Source: Rattus norvegicus (lineage: Eukaryota > Chordata > Mammalia > Rodentia > Muridae). From it: DNA of 64,000 nucleotides. The notes beneath the pieces are model-generated. The model was not told the DNA's origin and searched no databases. It saw only the letters and a program-made list of their open reading frames with translations. A program made the translations under genes and the position numbers. Position 1 is the stretch's first letter. The number at the start of each line of letters is the position of its first letter. Shown in pieces: positions 55,081-64,000 of the stretch. The stretch lies in assembly GCF_036323735.1 (NCBI RefSeq), contig NC_086020.1, positions 122,832,710 through 122,896,709 of the forward strand, read 5' to 3'.

Positions 55081-57600
55081 ACAACTCCTCATCCCGTAAG
55101 CCACTACTGAAAGAAATCCCATCTAAAAAGGATAATTGAAGTTTTACATTTAGAAACATATGTAAAATACGTTACAAACACCTTCAGAATTATTCCCCAG
55201 AGAATACAAAGCACACATCCCAGAGGAGCCCTACAACATCTGTCACTGCTTCTGGGATTGGAGAGACATCTCAGTGTTAGCTGAGGGCTAAAGGAGGGAT
55301 GTTAAGAGACTGAAGGGCCGGAAGTAGGCCTATAGAAGGAAAGGAAACAGATCAAGAGAATCATAAACAGAGATGAATTAAGCATGGCTACAGCACCACC
55401 CCTTTTCTGAGACCTTGCTTCCCGTAGTTTCAAGTGCTGTTAACTCAGCTCTTCAGCTCTACCTTATAAATATTAAAATACTTTGAGAGAGAAGATGGAG
55501 AGAGAGAGACAGAGAGAGAGAGAGGGAGAGAGAGAGAGAAAGAGAGAGAGAAACTTTTGCTAAGGAATACTGTTGTGACTGGCCCATTCATTACTGTTGT
55601 TGCTCTTCACTACTGGGTCTAATTTACAAATCAAGTTGTATCATATACACATGTGTTTGGAGTAAACACAGCATCTGTGCAGATCTACACCATCTTTAGC
55701 TCCAACATCTGCTAGAGGCCTTGCAATGAGAGCCCCGTGGATCAGAGGAGACACTTTTACGTGGGAGAAAAACATAGATGGAGAGAGTGGGAGCACGGGA
55801 AAGGGCACAGTGCATCTGCGACTCAAGAGAGAGAGAGGTCCAGGTTCAGTTTGAATGCTGGCTGCCATGGTTTGTGTAGCCCAGTATATCTCATGATAAC
55901 TACCAAAGGAGTCTAAAGGCATTTGAGAGTTAGGATCAGACATGAAAGCGTACCAGGATTTTATCCGAGATAGCAATGGCGATTATTAGATTACTTTTCA
56001 CAAGACACTTGGCACCTCTAGCCCACTAACCTCACTGGGACTGGGCACAAAGAGGTCGATGACATTTACTTAATAAAATGACTGAGCTGCCAAGTCTGGA
56101 TTGTCGAGCTCACATGTTCCAAGGCCAATTCAAAGGCAGCAGTGACTTTGTCCTCTGGTCAGTTTTTCTCCACCATCTTATGGATAGTTGGGACATGCAT
56201 GATGGGAGGTGGGGAGACTTCTAAACATTTTGCCTTCCTGATGTTTAATCTGTGTTTTCCCCTCCTCCGTTGCTCGGAGTAGAAATGAAGAGGGAGGAAA
56301 GAAATTTGACAGAAGCTTTGTTTGAAATCTCAGATGGAAACTACGGGAGTCCAGAGCGTCCGAAGTCTTTCCTTTGGCTCTTGACCCCGGAACTGAATCA
56401 GAGAGAAACAATTTGTTTCCACATCCTTAACCTTGTGAACAGCAGATATAGACTCTATGTACTTTTGTGATATACTGTGATATATGCTGATGTACTTTGT
56501 GGTAGTGGCTATTGCGTGGGTTCTTTGTCTGTTAAAGAGTTAAAAGAAAAAAGAATGGCTGAGGGCAAAGAGGACTTTTTTTGTTATGGATTCCAGACAT
56601 TTTGGGTACAGAAGGACCTCAGAACTGGGGGACTGCCCACTTGAAGGAGGTCTGGAATTTCATTTAGGTTTAGAGAATGCCCTATGGGTTGGTTCCCTCC
56701 CCTTGTCTATGGTTCTATGGTGTCCTGCACTCTTTTTATAGCAGGGTCTCTGTTTTTGTAATTGTTGATTGGATGGGAGTAAAAGTGCATGGCTCAGCTT
56801 CTGCTGTTCTGTGTAGGTATACACAGGCCCATGAGGTGCAAAGAGAAGCGGGGAATGTTTCAGAGAAACAGAAATCTCCTGCTGGGGACAAAGGATGGAG
56901 ACTTGCTATTATTTACACAATAGGAAGCACCAATTGTTGGTGGCAAAAATCCTTTAAAAGTCCCATCAAATTGAGGCTTCCCATTCTATCCTGGGCTTGT
57001 GATGTTCTCTATTCTCATCTGTTGGAAGCATCTACAGCTTCATATGAACTCAGAGACCTCCAGGTAAGCAACCTTTAGGTGGTATAGAGGTTTCACTCAG
57101 AGTTTCAGTTTTAGCTTCCATATACGGATTTCCAAAGTGGTTGGACTACTTTTGTCTGGCAGCAGAAGTGGGATAACTTTTCCATGTATCAGTCTTCGGT
57201 GTTGTTACTTTTGGTTTTCTTAAATTTTCCTTTGGGGTTTTGTTCAATATTTCATTTTAGTTGCTGTTCCTCCTCCACATCCCCCTCATCTTTGTGACCT
57301 CTCTTTGCTCCCTGCACTTTCTAGTACAGTACCCCTTCTTTCGTTGTTCTGCTGTGTCCCCCTCCCCCACAAAGCCTCTTTTGTTTCAGTCTTCTGGGAT
57401 CCTAGTTTTCTGGCCTAGTTTTTTCCCCCCATGTTTTCTTGCACCTAGGTGTGCACACCTCATAGTTAAAGGCTAGGATCTGCCTAGGAGAGACAGCGTG
57501 TAGTACTTGCTCTTCTTAGCCTGGGTTACCTTGGTTAACATGTTTTCCAGCGCCATGCACTGTCCTGTAAATTTCATTTTTTAAAGCAGAGTAAAAGTCT
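55081..57600. other. Apparently unique sequence
   Basis: No gene recognised apart from the (GA)n tract listed. The 133-codon frame at 56677-57078 shows no motif or family similarity. Confidence 0.45.
55494..55553 (+). repeat. (GA)n microsatellite
   Basis: Interrupted GA repeats with CA and GG interruptions. Confidence 0.95.
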
Positions 57601-57602
57601 AT

Positions 57603-57845
57603 TGTGTGTGTGTGTGTGTGTGTGTGTGTACATGTGTGTCTGTCTGTGTGTTTGTGTCTGAATGTTTCTGTGTGTCTCTTCATGTTTGTTTGTCTCTATG
57701 TGTCTCTGAGTGTGTATGTGTGTTTGTGTGTGTTTGAGTAGATATGCCTGTGTGTGTCTGTGTGTGTCTCTGTGTGTATCTTTCTGTGTGTGTGTGTGTG
57801 TGTGGTTGGGTATATGTGTGTATGGGGGGTATGTGGTGTGTGCTT
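57603..57845 (+). repeat. Long imperfect (TG)n tract
   Basis: TG repeats interspersed with TCTG and TTTG units over about 240 bases. Confidence 0.95.
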
Positions 57846-57939
57846 GCCAATTCTTTTCTTATTCTGTGGTGCTATTTTTCTGCTTATGATTGATTTAAAA
57901 TTTTTACAATTGAATATTAATCTTCATTATTTATTTATT

Positions 57940-58032
57940 TTTGAAAGTCTTATACTGGGTTGGCCTCCAACTCATCAGAATCCTCTGTCTCAACCTCTGC
58001 CTTCGGCATACCTCTGTTAAAGGCATGCATCC
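57940..58032 (-). mobile_element. Diverged B1-type SINE fragment
   Basis: Antisense B1-like: gggttggcctccaactcatc, tctcaacctctgccttcggc and gttaaaggcatgcatcc. Confidence 0.65.
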
Positions 58033-59269
58033 TCACTCTAGAGGTCCATTCACGTTCTCCTACCCTGTGGAATTGTGTCTGTGACCAGTCAGGCCCTGTC
58101 AGTCATCTTCTAGATCATCTTCATAGCCTAGGTTTGTTTTCTCCATTGTGATATGAAGATCCCCGTCTCTTACCCAAGATGATGTTTGTCCTTGCTCTCG
58201 GTCTGTGCCACAACACGTTCCCAGCTCATGTCCTTAGTGAAAGCTTAATGTTACAGCCTGCTTGCTCATGGGCAACCTTCATTCTACCCTTAGTGCTTAA
58301 AATCATGACATGTTTGTTCATGGGTGACTTGAACTTACATGACCTATGCAGCTTCCGTCTTCCCTCTCTGAGGGATATATGTGTAGGATAATGTTTTTGG
58401 ACACTGTGTAAAGGTTATCCTTGTATTATTCAAATGCTTATTTCTCTGCTCTCATGTCTTGTTTCAAGCATGTTATTACATGGCATTGTAATACGATGGC
58501 TATGATCTCCTGTCTCAAGTTTGTGTAAACTTACCATTTTTTCTCTGCCTTGTCAATAGAGATTTATCCCCCACTGACTGGGAAAAAGAGAGGATAGGGC
58601 AGAAACCAGTCAAGGGAATGAGTGTGAGAGGAAGGGATTAATTCACTGGTTACATTAGTATTAGAAATAATTCATTTTACATATATATATACATATATAT
58701 ATATATATAACTGTCTTACAGGATTACATTTGATCTTAGACAAAAGGCAAAGAATATGTTCTTACAAAATGCAAGATCAAGTAAGAGGTGGTGAGCAAAC
58801 CAGAGACCTCAGTGCATGCCACCATCTGCAGAGAGTACAAAACAAAGCATTCTCAGTATTTGATACAGTATGTGGAGGAAACAGTCTATGGTCCTTCCTC
58901 TACATTTAGCAAACAAAAGCATTCTTTAAAATGTATATATGTATAACAAACCTCATCTATGTATTAAAAATTTCTAAGTGTATTTATGAGTTGACTCTGC
59001 TGAATGGTAGTCTATATGTGGCAAATCAGTCAGATCATTTTCAAACCTTTTTTATCTTGTGGATAAAGACATGTGACTCATGAAGACACACGAAGAACAT
59101 TCTCTGCCCAGAGCCTCAGGACGCTCAGCTGTGCTGCCTCTGGACACATGGAAACATCTCTCGCCTGATATATCGCTTCCATTTCACAGCCTTTTTGAGA
59201 ATTACATCTTTTTAAAAGATAGACTATTTTAATTTTACATCCAACTGTATACATTTTTGTTTTATAGTA
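58033..59269. other. Apparently unique sequence with a short (TA)n tract
   Basis: (TA)n with ACA interruptions at 58681-58710. No gene recognised. Confidence 0.5.
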
Positions 59270-59460
59270 CAACTTTACTGCCTGAATGTATGTCTGTACA
59301 CTGCTCACATGCCTGGTGCTCATGGAGGCAGAAAGTGGGCCTCGAATCTCCAGGAACCGAAATCACAGAGTTGTGAAGCGTCATGTGCTACTGGGAATGA
59401 ACACAAGGGGTGTGGGGGAACAGCCAATGAGCTCAACTGCTGAGCCATCTCTCCAGACAT
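59270..59460 (-). mobile_element. B3/B2-type SINE
   Basis: Antisense: ctgcctgaatgtatgtctgt, aggaaccgaaatcacagagt, and head aactgctgagccatctctcc then agaca. Confidence 0.8.
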
Positions 59461-61699
59461 GACAGCCACATGTTTTAAAATCTGGAAATAACTTTTATTC
59501 TTGATTGTGGATATTGACCTTGAGTTCTAATGGTTTGAATTTAATATTGCTTCTCGGAGTTTTTATATTTCACCTTACATTTCATGACAGTATAATACGC
59601 TAGCATATCCTTTTTGAAATTGTCAAGGTTCTACATGGTTTCAGAGAGTGACCTGACCAGACTAATGAGGGAATGGAATTCGTGAAGGAAGACTGGGCTT
59701 GGGTGGGTGTTGCTCCCTCAGGCAGAGGGCACCAGGAAACTAGGAAACCTGGAAAGTCAGGTTTATCTTGTCCATTTGAATCAAGGAGGTTCATGGTATG
59801 CAGCTCACCAAGGAGGCCTTGGCTGGTCCCAGTGAGAGGTCTCTGTAGGAGAGTGATCTCAGGCTGCAGTCACCTGGGAGGAGGAGGCTATGCTTACTAG
59901 ATTTTCCCATACATTGGTCCATCAGTGGCAAACACACTTGAAACAAAGGAAGGCTTTGTTGGTTCCTTGGGCCTGATTCAGGAAAGGCTTTGCCCTTCTC
60001 ATGGGTCTCGGGCATTGGGGTCCGTGACATGGCTGTGCTCACATCGACAACACACAGTCAGTCTGACCCTTATACATAGCTAGTTACATATTTGGCAATA
60101 TGGACATTTTAGTAGTTGACAGATTCTGTTATAAGCACTAAACTGAATATTTAGATTTTAAAATACATTATTATCTTCTAAAATAAGCAATACACCCAGA
60201 CAGAACAAACTCTAACATGCCATAATCCCTCTCTTTGTCTGGCATTGGTTCTGGTTTCTCCTTCTAGAAGCTGCCAGTGCTGGTTTCCTGTGTACCTTGC
60301 AGAGGTAGCAAACATTTTGTGAAATATGACATGAATACATTGAGTGTACATTCCCAATTCCCTTGTGCCATGTTTATAACAACAACAACAATAATGATGA
60401 TGATGATAATATAAATTAAACAACAATAAGAAAGGCTTTATAACCTTTGACTCTGTAGTTTGTTGCTTTTGCTTGCAAGCATATAACATTTTCTTCATTC
60501 TTTTAAAATGACTGCATGGGGTTCTATTTTGCAGCAGGTACATTTATTTCATGGTCTCAAAATTATTGCATGCGTATGTTCTCGCCACTCCTTCGATCTA
60601 AAAACAATTGCCTTGAGTAACCTCTACATAATTCATTTCTCACATGGCTAACACACCCATAAATCTTGGAACTGGAATTATAGCATTGAGGACACTTGAC
60701 ATTGCCTGTTTGGAGAACGTATTGCTTTCACATCTTGAGAATGTAATAAACGATCCATTAGGAAGTTTAAGGAAGTAAGAGCATGGGCAGATCATTCCCT
60801 TCCTTACCCTCGAACGTATAACGTTGTCCCCTCCAGAACCTCTGTGTTACCTTACGTGGGAGAAGGAAGCCACACAGACTTGGCTTGTGTGAGGAGGTTA
60901 AGCACTGTTGAAGTTGAGGGGCAGAGCCGGGAGATGGTTTTGGGCTACTTGCATGCATTGTTTCAATCTTGCAAGGCCTTAATCAGAGAGCATTTCCAGC
61001 TGCACTTAGGTGTGTATGCAGGAGAGGTTCAGAGGCATGGCATGCTCTGACTTGGAAGGATGAAGGGACCCCGTGCTATGGTGGACAGGTGGCCTCTAGG
61101 TATAGGATATGGCAAAGCCCCAGAAAGACACCCAGCCTTCTTGACAACCTGACCTTAGTGCCATGTTCCCCTTGCCAGACTTCCATACTATAGAATTGTG
61201 AGGTTAGAAATATCTTGTTTCAGACTCCTAATGTGTGGCCTGGAGACCAGGCCGTGCTCACACTCCATACTGGGTGAAACTGTTTTGTCAGGCTGTGTCT
61301 TGCCATTTAGCAAGCAGCATTTCACAGTGTTATGAGAGCAGATACAGAGACACCATTGCCTATCCATTACCACCCAGGAAACACAAACCAAAGACTTACT
61401 TCTGAATGCCCAGGGACCTCCTGTAAACCCATGAAAACATGTGTGTGCATGTTAAACCCCGTCAGAGAAACCGGGCTGTTGTGCCCAGTTCTTTCTTCCG
61501 GCCATATTATTTAACATTTCAACTTAATTATAGCAATCTTACTAGAATTATAATCTGGATATTATGCAATTCCTAACCCTGGGTTTTAGTGACTGGTTTG
61601 AAGTATTAATTTCCTAGCATACATACTACTTTAGTAAAAAAATTGGGAGATATTTCATCAGAATTAGGAAAATAAATTCCACATTAAATTTATAATTAG
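59461..61699. other. Apparently unique sequence
   Basis: No gene recognised. A short (AAC)n-(ATG)n tract lies at 60378-60411. 60950-61050 may hold a degraded MIR. Confidence 0.4.
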
Positions 61700-62255
61700 T
61701 GTTTTGGGAAAGTAGGTCAGAGGTTGAGGGCACTTGCAGCCTAGGTTTTGCTCCAAGCACCCACAGTTAGACTCACAAGTAAGTGCAAAGGAGGACATGA
61801 GCGACCATACGTATAGCTGAGGAGAAGGTTTTTATTGCCAAAATAAGGGAGAGTTCAATCAGAGGCATCTGGAAAGAATTCAGACTGAACATGGCCAGCA
61901 CAATAGACAAGGAATAGGGAAGGTTGCAGAGAGAGCCAGACAGAGGGGCAAGTAATGGGGGTAGACCAGAGAGAGAAGAACCAAGGGATGGGAATCAAGA
62001 GGAGCCAATAGATGGAGAAGAACCAAGAAGATAAGAGAGCATGGGGCCAAAATGGCTGAGTTATATAGGAAAGAGAATCTGGGGAAGGGATGGATGTCTG
62101 CCTTGTTATGTTAAAAGGCATCTCAGCTCTTAGAGCTAACAGTAAGCACTTGACACTAATTCCAGAGGATCTGCCACTCTCTTCTGGCCTCTGTGGGCAC
62201 TGCATGCATGGGGTGCATATAGATTCTTGAAGGCAAAACACCATTCACAAAAAAA
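61700..62255 (+). mobile_element. B3-type SINE split by an LTR-like insertion
   Basis: The head half (61706-61785: gtcagaggttgagggcactt, gctccaagcacccacag) and 3' half (62155-62255: ctaattccagaggatctgcc, tcttctggcctctgtgggca) join into one B3 when the intervening sequence is removed. Confidence 0.65.
61790..62150 (-). mobile_element. LTR-like insertion in the B3
   Basis: On the minus strand a TATA-like ctatataactc (about 62063-62073) precedes AATAAAAACC (about 61830-61840), the order and spacing of an LTR. A short similar sequence (aagtaagtgc / cagtaagcac) at the borders might be a decayed duplication. The family was not identified. Confidence 0.45.
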
Positions 62256-62384
62256 CATAAGACAAATAGAAATCTAGAATAAACGTTGTAATTGGTCTCC
62301 TGTGAGTTTAAACTAGGAAAACCTAACATTTTCCTTCTCTGACCTCACGCCTGCTTTACACCTGTGAAAGCATGTGATATAAAA

Positions 62385-62590
62385 AGATGAAGAGAGGGGG
62401 GATATGTTCTATGGAGGGGTGGTGAAGTGTGGGGGGAGGGGGTGCCTCCGTGGGCCCATGTTGAGGCATCCGCTTCCCCTGAGGGACCAGCCATAGGATG
62501 GTATAGTATAGAATAGAGTGTGTTCAGGCCATGGGGAGGGGAGTTAAGAGGGTAGTAGGGACAGAGAAAGGCGGGGGGGGGGAAGGGAGG

Positions 62591-62643
<53 letters not shown>

Positions 62644-62880
62644 AATACAGAAGTAGAGAAGTAGAGGCCAGCTATGAGCACATGGAGAGAGAGGGGGGAA
62701 TGGAATTGGGAGAGGGTAGAGCCAGGAAGGCAAGAGAGGAGGAAGAGAGCAAGAAGGGGGCAAGCAGCCCCTTTTATAGTGAGTCAGGCACACCTGGCTG
62801 TTGCCAGATAACTGTGTGGCAGAGCTTAGATAGAAGGCTAACATTTAGTGTTTGGAGAGGTAGGATATAGACAGATACCT
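62385..62880 (-). mobile_element. Possible LTR containing a (GA)n tract
   Basis: On the minus strand, cacacagttatctggcaaca, actcactataaaaggggctg (TATA-like, about 62768-62787) and cttgcccccttcttgctctc resemble a rodent ERV promoter. (GA)n lies at 62591-62639. Its ends were not defined. Confidence 0.4.
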
Positions 62881-64000
62881 TTAAACAAAACTCAGATCTG
62901 AGCTTCGTCAATGTCCCACCTCACTATTAATAATGAATGGTACAGCCTTCATGGGTACCAATGAGATAGTATCATGGCTGTGGGAAAAAGAGATTGGAAG
63001 ACACACTCTGGCTCCTGGCATGTGTAGATTGAGGTCAGCAGAGTTCAAAAGACGCATCCAGAAAGCTTTAAGCTGACTTAATATGGAAGGTATTAGGAGC
63101 TGGAGCCCTCTACTGCCTGTCCCGGGGGCCATGGCATTCTCTGTAGGAAGCTGAGTAGTAAAGGCCTCGCTTGTGGTTTCTTTGTTATTAAAGCTGAGAC
63201 TCACTCCTTAACTAACCCAGCTGGGGATTCAAGCCCTTTACTAAAGAGCTGAAGCCCCTGGGCTTAAACAGTTTTGCAATGGGGACCACCCTGAGGAAGA
63301 GCAGGGAACCCACAGAGTCTCGGGGCTCCATTCATGGGCTGCATAGAGATGTGGAAATAGTTCTCATCTTTTATCTTTCTCCATGGTCTGCTCTAAACCC
63401 TCCCAAACAGATCACTTCAAATCCAGCTTTGCCCAAAGCACTTTGGATCCTGCCACTCACCCCAGCTCTCAAGCTCTCCTTTGTACTTCAATTTATCATT
63501 TAGAGAGGAAAGTTAATTCTGAATGATCTTAATTTCCACCTTAAGAGACTTTAACATTGCCAGAGAAAGCCTAATGGTAACTTTGGATCAATAATAGTGA
63601 TTTGCTGAGGGAAATCTGAAAAACCAAATGTATCCAACCTGCTTTCCGCTCTTGTTGGTTTTGTCTAAGGAATAATTAGTAGAGAGCAGCATTAAAAAGT
63701 GGGATTCCTGCACTGCCTGCTCTTTAGGTGCATTTGACTCTGATGTGTGCAGCAGTGAATGACGAAAAGAAAGAGCTCTTCTGACACCTAAGGAATACAA
63801 GAAGATGAATTCCAAGCCTGTTTTTGTCACGATTTTAAAAATCATGTCTTCTGAAATCCATGCTGACAAGCTTGTGTGGTGGTGGAGGGTCTCCTGCTGT
63901 GGGCCACGCACTTGCTGGGTGTGTAGCCTTGACCCCTTGTGTGCCTTCTATTCTCAAGAGTGTCATTAGGGCAACAAAGACTGAACAGATATTTCAGCGG
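62881..64000. other. Apparently unique sequence to the end of the window
   Basis: No gene recognised; the minus-strand frames of 98 and 107 codons show no motif. The window ends without a feature boundary. Confidence 0.45.

Overview
This window is eukaryotic nuclear DNA from a murid rodent, most likely rat. The evidence is the repeat content: two long LINE-1 copies whose ORF1 begins MARGK(H/R)RN as in rat-type L1, SINEs of the B1, B2/B3 and B4 families, an IAP/ERVK-like LTR, MaLR-type LTRs, and many long (CA)n, (GA)n and (TTTC)n microsatellites. Nothing suggests bacterial or viral genomic DNA. I found no intact protein-coding gene, no splice-supported exon series and no structural RNA gene, so the window reads as intergenic or deep intronic sequence.

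Layout. 1-5 kb: an old antisense L1 fragment, unique sequence, a B3 SINE and an MIR. 5.8-7.6 kb: a nearly full-length, disabled PHGDH retrocopy with a perfect 15-bp target-site duplication. 7.6-9 kb: layered old L1 pieces and a SINE. 10-18 kb: a B4 SINE, LTR-like repeats and a minus-strand MaLR provirus (LTR, internal region, LTR). A 6.8-kb L1 with tandem 5'-UTR monomers (17.9-24.7 kb, plus strand) sits inside the right-hand MaLR LTR. 25-30 kb: more nested LTR-like and SINE insertions, an unidentified segment near 26.5-27.2 kb, a CpG-rich solo LTR inside a compound pyrimidine microsatellite, and an RPL21 retrocopy. 30.9-37.5 kb: a second L1, minus strand, inside a perfect 15-bp duplication, carrying about 0.5 kb of apparently non-L1 DNA at its 5' end. 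37.5-42 kb: mostly unique, plus a B4 and a short 5'-truncated L1. 42.1-43.2 kb: an MIR running into a minisatellite of about 107 copies of an 8-bp unit. 43-64 kb: mostly unique sequence with scattered SINEs, microsatellites, a few LTR-like pieces and one stretch near 50.6-51.0 kb that looks like a candidate regulatory element.

The parts do not form a pathway. The history is one of retrotransposition: L1 machinery would account for the PHGDH and RPL21 retrocopies, the SINEs and the L1s, and ERV/MaLR LTRs inserted among and into them. Several nestings give relative ages (L1 into MaLR LTR; LTR into microsatellite; LTR-like elements into B1 and B3). Both long L1s have lost their reading frames.

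The items most worth following are the 8-bp E-box minisatellite, the foreign 5' segment of the minus-strand L1, the solo LTR with CTCF-like and YY1-like motifs, and the perfect 11-bp GATA-containing inverted repeat. Family names for repeats are from memory of consensus sequences and were not confirmed by a search.
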